A stretch of 64,000 bases of DNA from Gordonia asplenii (GTDB taxonomy: Bacteria > Actinomycetota > Actinomycetes > Mycobacteriales > Mycobacteriaceae): contig NZ_JABBNB010000015.1 in assembly GCF_012933505.1 (NCBI RefSeq), positions 1-64,000 of the forward strand, written 5' to 3'. The position numbers were made by a program, and so were the translations under genes. Shown here in pieces: positions 8,183 through 15,885 of this stretch. The notes under the pieces were generated by a model. That model saw nothing but the letters and a program-made list of their open reading frames with translations. It was not told the origin of the DNA and did no database searches. Each line of letters opens with the position of its first letter. Within the stretch, counting starts at the first letter, position 1.

Positions 8183-8680
8183 GTGGGACAGTTCAGTCGA
8201 GCCGAACTCGAGGCCGAGTTCCAGCTTTTCGAAGATCGCGCGAATACCGCTGCGGTGACTCATGATTGGGATCAGTGGGCAGACCAGTTCGCGATCGACG
8301 CCGAGTATGTCGAACATGCGATGGGCAACTTCGGTGGTCGCGAGGAGATCCGACCGTGGATCAAGAAGACGATGAGCCGCTTCCCCGGAAATCACATGAC
8401 GTCGTTTCCGTCGCTGTGGCATGTCATCGACGAGGACACCGCTCGGGTGATCTGTGAGATCGACAATCCGTTGCGCGACCCCGGCGACGGTTCGGTGCAC
8501 TCCGCCACCAACATCACCATCCTGACCTACGGCGGTGACGGCCGATGGGCGAAGGAGGAGGACATCTACAACCCGATGAAGTTCCTGGAATCGGCCAAGG
8601 GCTGGTGTCTGCGGGCGCGCGAACTCGGCACCATCACCGACGAAGCCGCGACGTGGTTCGACCGGATGGGACGCTTCTAG
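8183..8680 (+). CDS. SnoaL/NTF2-like protein
   Basis: About 165 residues, cone-shaped NTF2-like fold inferred from the N-terminal helix FSRAELEAEFQLFEDRANTA, the D-W-D-Q-W segment followed by YVEHAMGNFGGREEIRPWIKKTM, and the alternating strands to WAKEEDIYNPMKFLESAKGW. Such proteins act as hydratases, isomerases or dehydratases of small hydrophobic substrates, often steroids or polyketides. The GTG at 8183 is preferred over the GTG at 8156 because GAGGAGGG sits 7 bp before it. The KstR-like box upstream suggests a role in sterol metabolism. Confidence 0.75.
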   Translation: MGQFSRAELEAEFQLFEDRANTAAVTHDWDQWADQFAIDAEYVEHAMGNFGGREEIRPWIKKTMSRFPGNHMTSFPSLWHVIDEDTARVICEIDNPLRDPGDGSVHSATNITILTYGGDGRWAKEEDIYNPMKFLESAKGWCLRARELGTITDEAATWFDRMGRF

Positions 8681-8684
8681 CCGA

Positions 8685-8777
8685 GATACGCGCGTATCAA
8701 CTCTGCCGGAACCTCTGGTTCCGGATCGTTCGTCGTGCTTACCTGAGATACGAAGGTACAAACAGCGTTAGTTTGTA
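8685..8777. promoter_or_regulatory. lcp promoter region with three palindromes
   Basis: Between the SnoaL-like stop and lcp lie three inverted repeats. GATACGCGCGTATC (8685-8698) is perfect. CCGGAAC/GTTCCGG (8706-8724, 5-bp loop) could be a weak terminator for the upstream gene. TACAAAC/GTTTGTA (8757-8777, 7-bp centre) lies 21 bp before the lcp ATG and is flanked by GAGATAC (8745-8751) and GTATCTC (8775-8781), forming a nested dyad. The last dyad is the best candidate operator for the TetR regulator downstream of lcp. Confidence 0.65.
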
Positions 8778-8798
8778 TCTCCGGAACGAAGGGGACAC

Positions 8799-10031
8799 AT
8801 GATGGATCACAGCGCAGTCAGCAGGCGCGACGCGCTGAAGCTCGGTGGGGGAGTGCTCGGCTCGGTGGGCGCGCTGTCGCTGCTCGCGCCACCGGCCCGC
8901 GCCAAACCGTGGACGTGGTCGCCGGCCGGATCGGTCGCCGGATCCGGATCCGGAAAGGACCCGCGCACCAGGTGGGATCCGGAAGCCGACCCGGTGATCG
9001 CGAATGTCATCGAGCACCACGATGTGCCGAGAATCAATGCGGCACTGAGGAGTTGGGTACGCAACGATCAGCAGCTGCCGGCCGGTCTGCCGAACGAACT
9101 GCGCGATTTCATCGAGTACGCACGCGTGCTGCCGCCGTGGACCGACCAGGGCAAGCTGGCCGCCGGCTTCGAGTACACGAAGAAGCACGGGACGATCATC
9201 TCCGCGCTGTATGCCTTCGCGAGCGGCATGATGTCGACGGTGATCCCGCACGAGGCGCGGGCGGTGTACTACTCGCAGGGCGGCAAGTACTTCAAAGACC
9301 GGATCGCGAAGACCGCCAAGCTCGGATACGACATCGGCACCGTCAACGCCTACGGGCCCGGCGGCGAGATGATCGTGACCTGCGTGAAGACCCGGATGAT
9401 CCACGCGGCCGTGCGTCATCTCCTGCCGCAGGCGCCGTATTGGCCGGCCAACGCCGTCCCGATCAGCCAGGAAGATCTGATGATCACCTGGCACAGCCTG
9501 CCGACGACGATCATGCAGAACATGCTGCGGTGGGGTGTGCCGACGCCGGCCGACGAATCGGTCGGCTACCTGCACACCTGGCAGGTCTGCGGGCACCTGC
9601 TGGGCATCCGCGACGAGTACATTCCGGCGTCGTGGAGACAGGCCGACATTCAAAAGCGCAAGGTCCTCACGCCGGTTCTCGCGCCGACGCGGGAAGGCAA
9701 GGCCTTGGCGCAGGAGTTGTTGAAACTCGGCAACGACCTCGACCTGACCCTGCTGTCGAAGCCGATCCTCGGCGCGTTCACCCGGTTCATTCTCGGTGAC
9801 CGCATCGCCGACTGGATCGACATTCCCCGCGAACCGGTCTGGAGTCCGCTGCTCGAAGTCAGCTGGGGGCCCTACATCGCCGTCCGCGAAGGTGTTCTCG
9901 GCGCGATTCCGCCGACCGACAACGCCTATTGGTTGTTCGACGAATTCCTCCGGCAGTTCGTGCTCTGGTACATGTCGGAACTGCGCATGCCGATCAGCAT
10001 CGAGATTCCGACTATGAACCGGAAATTCTGA
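8799..10031 (+). CDS. lcp: Latex-clearing protein (rubber oxygenase), Tat-exported
   Basis: 410 residues. Lcp is a b-type haem dioxygenase (DUF2236 family) that cleaves cis-1,4-polyisoprene outside the cell into aldehyde/keto oligoisoprenoids. The N-terminus has a Tat signal, SRRDALKLGG, then a hydrophobic stretch ending in APPARA. The active-site residues known from Streptomyces K30 Lcp are all present with a constant offset of four: E152, R168, K171, T172 and the proximal haem ligand H202 (in KTRMIHAAVRHLL). Length fits the family. It is followed by a TetR gene, as lcp genes of Gordonia are often associated with TetR (LcpR) regulators. A dyad just upstream is the probable operator. Confidence 0.93.
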   Translation: MMDHSAVSRRDALKLGGGVLGSVGALSLLAPPARAKPWTWSPAGSVAGSGSGKDPRTRWDPEADPVIANVIEHHDVPRINAALRSWVRNDQQLPAGLPNELRDFIEYARVLPPWTDQGKLAAGFEYTKKHGTIISALYAFASGMMSTVIPHEARAVYYSQGGKYFKDRIAKTAKLGYDIGTVNAYGPGGEMIVTCVKTRMIHAAVRHLLPQAPYWPANAVPISQEDLMITWHSLPTTIMQNMLRWGVPTPADESVGYLHTWQVCGHLLGIRDEYIPASWRQADIQKRKVLTPVLAPTREGKALAQELLKLGNDLDLTLLSKPILGAFTRFILGDRIADWIDIPREPVWSPLLEVSWGPYIAVREGVLGAIPPTDNAYWLFDEFLRQFVLWYMSELRMPISIEIPTMNRKF

Positions 10032-10064
10032 GTACCCACTCACCGTCGATTTCAGGAGAAGACA

Positions 10065-10139
10065 ATGGCGTTCTACTTGATGATTCAGGACTGGCTCAAT
10101 CGGCTCGACGTGGGGTCGTCGGGGTACGGTCCTTGGTGA
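10065..10139 (+). CDS. Possible 24-residue small ORF between lcp and tetR
   Basis: An ATG at 10065 preceded by CAGGAGAAGACA, a strong and well-spaced ribosome-binding site, opens a 24-codon frame ending in TGA at 10137-10139. The peptide begins MAFYLMIQDW and ends SGYGPW, with several aromatic residues. It lies 33 bp after the lcp stop and 60 bp before the regulator start. It could be a leader peptide or a small accessory protein; chance cannot be excluded at this length. The good initiation site is the only support. Confidence 0.35.
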   Translation: MAFYLMIQDWLNRLDVGSSGYGPW

Positions 10140-10199
10140 GGTTCGCGGCGAGTCGCCGCTGGATCACACACAGATGCTGGACCGACGAGGAGGTACCCG

Positions 10200-10868
10200 G
10201 TGGAGTCCACGACGGGCGTCGACGCCCAGGCGCCGGGATCGGCGGCGATGCTCGCCCGTGTACTCACCGACGTGATGAGCGGCTCCGACGCCGACGACCG
10301 GCTGCGTAAGCGCATCGTCGACGCCGCAAGCGAACAGTTCGGGCAGATCGGCGTGCGGCATTCGACGATGGAAGATGTGGCGCGTCGGGCCAATGTCGCG
10401 CGAATAACCATCTATCGTCGCTTTCCCACGAAGGACGCATTGGTGGAGGCGGTGACGGCGCGCGAGTTCCGGAACTATTTCGCGCAGTTTCTCGTCGATA
10501 TCCGGCGAGCCGAGACGGTTGCCGATCGAGTGGTCCTCGGATTCGTGAGTTCCCTTCGGGCGATGCGTAACAATCCGGTACTGGGTGGATTACTGTCCGT
10601 CGATCCTCACTTATTGGCGAGCTCGATGATCGGCGACGGCGGAGAAATGGTGTCGGTGGTCCGGCAATTCGTCGCCGGCCAACTTCGGCGCGAGCAGACC
10701 GCCGGACACGTCGCACCCGACGTCGACGTCGACCTCGTCGCGGAGATGATGGTGCGGGTCTCGGCGTCGTTTCTCGCCATCCCCAGCCGCGTCGTGGATC
10801 TCGACGACGACGAGCAGCTCGCCGATCTGGCTCGCTGGGCTCTGGTACCACTGCTCGCCGGACGCTGA
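10200..10868 (+). CDS. TetR-family regulator, probable lcp repressor
   Basis: 222 residues. The N-terminal TetR domain reads RKRIVDAASEQFGQIGVRHSTMEDVARRANVARITIYRRFPTKDALVEAV (starting near residue 38), followed by an all-helical ligand domain. The GTG start has GAGGAGG about 8 bp upstream. Position directly after lcp, in the same orientation, fits the LcpR type of TetR repressor described in Gordonia polyisoprenivorans, where it controls lcp. Orthology is inferred from context, not demonstrated. Confidence 0.85.
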   Translation: MESTTGVDAQAPGSAAMLARVLTDVMSGSDADDRLRKRIVDAASEQFGQIGVRHSTMEDVARRANVARITIYRRFPTKDALVEAVTAREFRNYFAQFLVDIRRAETVADRVVLGFVSSLRAMRNNPVLGGLLSVDPHLLASSMIGDGGEMVSVVRQFVAGQLRREQTAGHVAPDVDVDLVAEMMVRVSASFLAIPSRVVDLDDDEQLADLARWALVPLLAGR

Positions 10869-10930
10869 CCGCCCGCGATCTGTCGCGAATGTTCAAGCCT
10901 CGCCGCGACGCCCCGCGATAGCGTGGGGGA

Positions 10931-11368
10931 ATGGAAACGATACCCGTAACATACTGCGCCGCTGGAACTTTCAGTGTCGCGGAGATGACTCCGCAAGCAT
11001 ACGAATCATCGGTGACGACCGGCACGCCGACCGGCTTCGCTCTGATGCGCAAGGAATTCGACGGCGCGATCGACGGTTACGCCGAGACCCTCTTCGTCTA
11101 CGCCTACGGTGAGACCGTCGGCGGCACCTACGTGGCGCTCGAATCGTTCGACGGAACTATCGACGGACGCCGCGGCACCTGCAACATCGCACACAGTGCC
11201 ACGACGTCGGGGACCGATCGCAGCCTGGAGATGCTGGTGATCGTCCCGGGCAGCGGCACCGCTGAGTTGCGCGGAATCACCGGTACCGGGACGATCACCA
11301 TCGACGCCGATGGGACGCATCACCTCCGCCTCGACTATTCGGTCGACGAGAGCACGTTGTCCGCGTAG
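10931..11368 (+). CDS. DUF3224 family protein
   Basis: 145 residues of the DUF3224 family, recognised from the succession of short beta strands: MRKEFDGAIDGYAETLFVYAYGE, GGTYVALESFDGTIDGRRGTCNIAHS and GTAELRGITGTGTITIDADGTHHLRLDYS. The family is a small, probably cytosolic beta-barrel resembling allene oxide cyclase; its function is unknown. GGGGGA precedes the ATG. The last 34 bp overlap the 3' end of the convergent glycosyltransferase gene. Confidence 0.8.
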   Translation: METIPVTYCAAGTFSVAEMTPQAYESSVTTGTPTGFALMRKEFDGAIDGYAETLFVYAYGETVGGTYVALESFDGTIDGRRGTCNIAHSATTSGTDRSLEMLVIVPGSGTAELRGITGTGTITIDADGTHHLRLDYSVDESTLSA

Positions 11369-12447
11369 AACGCCAGATGGGCACGGGCGGCAGCCTCCCA
11401 GGTGAGGGATTTCGCCAGCGCCCGCCCGCGTTCGGCGCGGCTCGCGGCACCGCCCAGCGCCTCGCACAGCCCGGCGGCGAGCGCCTCGGGGTCGGCTCCG
11501 TAGGCCACGGCATCGCCGAAAACCTCACGCAGAATGGGCAATTCGCGTGCGACGACCGGTCTGCCCGCCGCCAGGGCTTCCATGGCGGCAAGGCCGAAGC
11601 CCTCCTTGGTCGACGGGAAGGCGAACACGTCACACGCGGCGATCACCGAGGCGACGTCGGCATCGCGCAGCGCACCGAGGACGATCGGCTGCACCTCCAG
11701 TTCGGCGGCGACCCGGTCGAACTCCGCCCGGTAGTCCCGATAGTCGAACAGCGTCTCCCCGCCGCCGAAGACGAGTTTCACGTCTGGATACTGTTGGCGC
11801 GCAACGGCATACGCCCGCACCAGGTCGATGCTGCCTTTGCGCGGTTCGATGCCGCCGACGGCCAGCACGAAGGGACCGAACTCGTCGTGCCAGCGGCGCC
11901 GGGCGGCAACGGCGTTCGCGTCACCCGACGCTGCGTCCGAGAAACGTTGATACTCAACACCATTGGGGATGACCGTGGGAGTCAGTCCCCACCCGGCTTC
12001 CACTTCGCGCGCCACCGCGCGCGACACGCAGATTCGGGCGTACGGGTTGACGATCGCCTTCTCGTGGCATTCCACCAGCACCGGGGTCGTGAATTGATCG
12101 AGGTGGTGGATCGTGCGGATGCAGGTACCGACGGCGTTGGCGCTGATGCAGTCCTGCGCATGCACGATGTCGTAGTCGTCGGCGGTGAACGCGGCGCTCA
12201 TCGCGTCGATCGATCGCACGATGCGATCGGTGACGGTCTCACCGTCGACGTCGGGGAAGGGGATGAGCCGCACCGTGACCGCGTCGTCGACGTCGCGGAA
12301 GAAGCCTGCGTCGCCGCCGCGGGCGAGCGACCAGACGTCGACTCGCACTCCCAGTTCGCTCAGCGCCTCGGCCAGGTTGAGGGTGTGCACCACACCGCCG
12401 CGGGGCTTCGTCGAATAGGTCAGCAGAGCGACTCGCAGGCCGGTCAT
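11335..12447 (-). CDS. MSMEG_0565-family glycosyltransferase (GT4-like)
   Basis: 370 residues, GT-B fold family 4 transferase. The N-terminus LRVALLTYSTKPRGGVVHTLNLAEALSELGVRVDVWSLARGG is typical of the MSMEG_0565 family. The C-terminal donor site includes VGGIEPRKGSIDLVRAYA and FAFPSTKEGFGLAAMEALAAGRPVVAREL (the E-x7-E region). This gene is a usual member of the Nit1C nitrilase cluster. The donor and acceptor are unknown. Its start overlaps the stop of the preceding nitrilase-like gene by 4 bp, and it is the last gene of the minus-strand operon. Confidence 0.85.
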   Translation of the reverse strand: MTGLRVALLTYSTKPRGGVVHTLNLAEALSELGVRVDVWSLARGGDAGFFRDVDDAVTVRLIPFPDVDGETVTDRIVRSIDAMSAAFTADDYDIVHAQDCISANAVGTCIRTIHHLDQFTTPVLVECHEKAIVNPYARICVSRAVAREVEAGWGLTPTVIPNGVEYQRFSDAASGDANAVAARRRWHDEFGPFVLAVGGIEPRKGSIDLVRAYAVARQQYPDVKLVFGGGETLFDYRDYRAEFDRVAAELEVQPIVLGALRDADVASVIAACDVFAFPSTKEGFGLAAMEALAAGRPVVARELPILREVFGDAVAYGADPEALAAGLCEALGGAASRAERGRALAKSLTWEAAARAHLAFYADNVLSSTE

Positions 12448-13295
12448 CGACGCACCTGATCCTGCCCGGCGAGCCGGTACACCTCCGGGCGCAGCTCACC
12501 GAGGTGATTGAGAACCCTTCGGGCGCGGCCGATTTCGGCTTCGACGTCGACTTCGGCCGACGCCAGCCCGCCCTTGGACCGCGTCGTCGCCAGAATGTCG
12601 CCACCGGGCCCGACCACCTTGGCCTGCCCCAGAAAGCGCAGCGAGCCGGTCACGCCGGTCAGATTGGACGACACCAGAAACACCTGGTTCTCCGCGGCCC
12701 GCGCGCAGTCGTAGAGGTCGAACAACCGGGCCTGGCGGTCGGCGGGAAGCCGCGCCGCGCGATCGGTCACACTGGCCGGCCAAGCGGAGAGGGCGGCCAG
12801 GATGGTCGCACCGTCGAGGGCGAGGGTGCGCGCGGACTCGGGGAATGTCTTGTCGTAGTCGATGAGCATGCCGATCCTTCCGACCGGAGTGTCGAAGGCG
12901 GCGAACCGATCACCCGCCCGGTACGCCGCGGATTCGCCCGCGGGTTGATGAACTTTGCGATGGATGCCGAGCACACCGTCCCCGGACAGGCACACCGCGG
13001 TGTTGTAGTGGTCACCGCAGTCCTGTTCGGTGATTCCGATGCAGACGGTCATGTCTCCGGCGGCGTCTGCGATCGCTCTCAGTTCGGGACCGTCGGGGTC
13101 GATGGCGGGTGGCAGATCGTCGGGATCGGGATGCGCGAGGTCGCCGATGTAGCCGCCGAGCGTCGCATCGGGGAAGACGAGCAGATCCATCCCGTCGCGC
13201 GACGCCGAGGAGACGATGCCGACCGCCTTCTCCACGCCCCGTGCGACGTCACGGCCGAAATGTCCCGCGAGCGCACCCATGTAGACCGTTCCCAT
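12444..13295 (-). CDS. Nitrilase-superfamily protein lacking the catalytic cysteine
   Basis: 283 residues, homologous along its length to the Nit6803-type nitrilase encoded at 17548 in the same cluster. The three catalytic positions read D43 (FPDATLGGYI, normally FPE), K114 (IHRKVHQP, conserved) and D146 (GMLIDYDKTFPE, normally CYDK). The nucleophilic Cys and the general-base Glu are both replaced by Asp, read directly from GAC and GAT codons. It is therefore unlikely to hydrolyse nitriles or amides through a thioimidate. A structural, regulatory or ligand-binding role is inferred. It sits between the acetyltransferase/AIR-synthase fusion and the glycosyltransferase, where the M. smegmatis cluster has MSMEG_0566. 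Confidence 0.85.
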   Translation of the reverse strand: MGTVYMGALAGHFGRDVARGVEKAVGIVSSASRDGMDLLVFPDATLGGYIGDLAHPDPDDLPPAIDPDGPELRAIADAAGDMTVCIGITEQDCGDHYNTAVCLSGDGVLGIHRKVHQPAGESAAYRAGDRFAAFDTPVGRIGMLIDYDKTFPESARTLALDGATILAALSAWPASVTDRAARLPADRQARLFDLYDCARAAENQVFLVSSNLTGVTGSLRFLGQAKVVGPGGDILATTRSKGGLASAEVDVEAEIGRARRVLNHLGELRPEVYRLAGQDQVRR

Positions 13296-13353
13296 GTCAT
13301 CGCACCCTACCCATCAGCGGACCCGTCTGTACTGCTCACGCCGCTGGCACTGC

Positions 13354-14802
13354 TCACGCGGTGCCCAGTCCGGTGACCGTGGAGGCGACGGCGGTGGTGA
13401 CCGCCCCGTCCGGCCACCGCAGGCGTACACCGGCGTCGGCCGTCAGTCGCCCGCACGCGGCGGAGGTCGCCGGACTCCGATGCGGTTGCCGTGGTTCCCG
13501 ATCGGCGGTCAGCATCGCGAAACCAGGGAAGCAGGTCAGCCACGCACCCATCGTGACGTCGCGTGGGCGCGGGATGGCGGCGACGTCGAGCTCGGCGCCC
13601 GTTCCCGACGCCTCGGCGAGCATGCCGAGGGTTCCCGCCAGACCGGCCATGCTGACATCCTTGACCGCCCGCGGTCGCAACTGTGCGACGAGTGATCCCA
13701 TGGCCACGAGCTCGTCGCTGGTCCGGGAGCTGGTGCTGTCCCACTGGCGGTCGGTGTAGCCGGGCCGCCACGATCCGCCGAGGTCGGCGGTCAGCGACAC
13801 CACGTCGCCAACCCGCCCACCACCGGCGGGCAGCGGCGCCGGGGTGGTTCCCAGCGCGGTGACCGACAATGCCGACGGCACACCCACCTGCGTATGACCG
13901 CCGAGAACCGGTGTGCGCCAGGCCTGTGCGGCTGCCGCGATACCGTCGATGATTCGACTCAGGTGCGCGGTGGTGGGCGCACCGACGGCATCGAGCAGGC
14001 CCACCGGGCGCGCACCCATCGCGGCGAGATCGTTGAGGTTGACCAGCACCGCGCACCATCCCGCCCACCGCGGATCACGCTCGACCATCGACGGCAGGAT
14101 CGCGTCGCAGGCCGCGACGATCTCACTGCCGGGGACGGGGACACCGTCGTCGCCGCGAAAGCCCGCCGGCCCGAGGCCGCCGGGTTGGCGAGACAACGGT
14201 GCGAGCGCCTGGGCGAGAACCGATTTGGTTGCATCCACCGTCGCTTGGATGCGTCCGATCGGCCACCGCACCTGGCGGTGCGCACGACCGCGGAGGGTTT
14301 CGCCCGGGCCGCAGTCCGCCCAGCCGAGGGAGCGAAAGAGCCCCGCGTACCGATCTTGCACGCAGGCGTCGAATCGGAGCGCACCCGCCGACTCGACGAA
14401 GGCGCACGCCGCGTTGATGAGCGCGGCGCCGACTCCCGATGTCGCGGCGCGCGGCGTCACCACCAGCCGACTGCCCGACCACCACCCGATGTCGAGTGGC
14501 GTGCACGGGGCCACCCGGACCCCGCCGATGGCGGTGCCGTCGCCGGTCACCGCCACGAGCACCACGGTGCGTGGGTCGGCGTCGACGTCGTCGAGGTCGG
14601 TGTGGTCGAAGAGTTGTTGCCGCTCGACGAACTCGGTGTGCCGCAGCCGTCGGTACGCGCAGGTCAGCTGATCATCGGCGGTGACGATCAAGTATTCGCG
14701 CGGCGGGGCCGCCGGTGTCCCGGCGAGGATGGACAACTCCGGCGCACCGCTGCGACTCCGGGCGACTTTCGGTGCGGGCGACCAGGTTTGGGTGTCGAGC
14801 AT
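13354..14802 (-). CDS. GNAT acetyltransferase fused to AIR-synthase-like domain (sll0786/sll0787 type)
   Basis: 482 residues with two parts. Residues about 15-175 are a GNAT-like domain of the MSMEG_0567/Sll0786 nitrogen-starvation family (CAYRRLRHTEFVERQQLF, VAVTGDGTAIGGVRVAPC, GVGAALINAACAFVESAGALRFDACVQ). From about 200 to the end is a PurM/AIR-synthase-like domain of the Sll0787 family (GDDGVPVP, WAGWCAVLVNLNDLAAMGARPVGLLDAVGAP, GGHTQVGVPSALSVTALG, KDVSMAGLAGTLGMLAEASGTGAELDVAAIPRP). In cyanobacteria these are separate neighbouring genes. The ATG at 14802 lies 1 bp after the radical SAM stop. Substrates unknown. Confidence 0.85.
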   Translation of the reverse strand: MLDTQTWSPAPKVARSRSGAPELSILAGTPAAPPREYLIVTADDQLTCAYRRLRHTEFVERQQLFDHTDLDDVDADPRTVVLVAVTGDGTAIGGVRVAPCTPLDIGWWSGSRLVVTPRAATSGVGAALINAACAFVESAGALRFDACVQDRYAGLFRSLGWADCGPGETLRGRAHRQVRWPIGRIQATVDATKSVLAQALAPLSRQPGGLGPAGFRGDDGVPVPGSEIVAACDAILPSMVERDPRWAGWCAVLVNLNDLAAMGARPVGLLDAVGAPTTAHLSRIIDGIAAAAQAWRTPVLGGHTQVGVPSALSVTALGTTPAPLPAGGGRVGDVVSLTADLGGSWRPGYTDRQWDSTSSRTSDELVAMGSLVAQLRPRAVKDVSMAGLAGTLGMLAEASGTGAELDVAAIPRPRDVTMGAWLTCFPGFAMLTADREPRQPHRSPATSAACGRLTADAGVRLRWPDGAVTTAVASTVTGLGTA

Positions 14803-14803
14803 G

Positions 14804-15859
14804 TCATCCTCCGACGTTCTGCAGGATGCTGCACGCACCGCACGCGGCGCATCCTGCTCGTTGATCGTCACCCGCCATGCCGATCAGCCGGAGGTGGTGG
14901 GCCACCTCCCGACTGATCTTCTCCACGACGGCGCGCTCCGGGCCGACGGCATGATCGACGTCGACGGCCAGGGTGCCCTGTTGCGGTCGGAACGGCACGA
15001 TGAAGGGGTACACCCCGGTGTCGGCGAGTTCTTTTGCCGCGGTGATCATTTCGTCGGCGTCTTCACCGAGACCCACCAGCAGGTAGGTGGAGACCTGATT
15101 GCGGCCGAAGACTCGGACGGCTTCGGCCCAGGCCGCTCGGTAGTCGCTCAGCGGCACCGACGATTTGCCCGGCATCCAGCGGCGCCGCACGTGGTCGTCG
15201 AGCGACTCGACGTGGATGCCGATGGCGTCGGCACCCGCGGTGCGCAGGTCGGTGATCACCGCGAGATCGGCCGGCGGCTCGCACTGCACCTGGATCGGCA
15301 AATCCGGCACGGCCGCCTTCACCGCGCGGACACATCGGGCGAGATGCTTTGCGCCCCGGTCTTTACCGGCGGACGTGCCGGTGGTCATCACCATCTGCGT
15401 GACGCCGTCGAGGGCGACGGCGGCCCGCGCGACCTCGGCGAGCTGCTCGGGCCGCTTGACCGCGACGGTGGTGTCGGCTCGCAGCGATTCCTCGATCGAG
15501 CAGAAGCGGCACCGTTGGTCCTCGCGGTAGCGAATGCAGGTCTGAACAACGGTGGTGGCCAACACATTCCGACCGTGAAGGCGAGCGATCTTCTCGTACG
15601 GCACACCGTCGGCGGTTGTCAGGTCGTAGAACTGCGGCCGCGCGATCGGCTGCACGTCGACGCCGAGGTCCGCACCGTCGCGAAGTACTCGATCACCGTC
15701 GAAGACGAAGGGGCTCTGCGGGTTTCGGGGAATCGCCGCATTGAGTCCATCGATGACGAGGTGGCCGTCGTCACTGGGACCTGCTCCGCCGGTCCGGCTG
15801 ACCGGAGGCGTGCCGCGGATACCGAGCAGGGCGAGGTCGACACGGGTGGAGGCGGTCAT
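14804..15859 (-). CDS. MSMEG_0568-family radical SAM protein
   Basis: 351 residues. The cluster-binding loop is TCIRYREDQRCRFCSIE, spacing C-x8-C-x2-C instead of the common C-x3-C-x2-C; this matches the biotin-synthase-like, nitrile-cluster family MSMEG_0568/Sll0785 rather than being a defect. A second cysteine group, GCAACGACSIL, closes the protein and could hold an auxiliary cluster. The TIM-barrel core includes GVTQMVMTTGTSAGKDRG and DAIGIHVESLDD. Reaction unknown. It is 26 bp downstream of the oxidoreductase gene and 1 bp upstream of the next gene in the operon. Confidence 0.87.
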   Translation of the reverse strand: MTASTRVDLALLGIRGTPPVSRTGGAGPSDDGHLVIDGLNAAIPRNPQSPFVFDGDRVLRDGADLGVDVQPIARPQFYDLTTADGVPYEKIARLHGRNVLATTVVQTCIRYREDQRCRFCSIEESLRADTTVAVKRPEQLAEVARAAVALDGVTQMVMTTGTSAGKDRGAKHLARCVRAVKAAVPDLPIQVQCEPPADLAVITDLRTAGADAIGIHVESLDDHVRRRWMPGKSSVPLSDYRAAWAEAVRVFGRNQVSTYLLVGLGEDADEMITAAKELADTGVYPFIVPFRPQQGTLAVDVDHAVGPERAVVEKISREVAHHLRLIGMAGDDQRAGCAACGACSILQNVGG

Positions 15860-15885
15860 CGTTCTTCTCCGTTCGGGGGTCTTCG

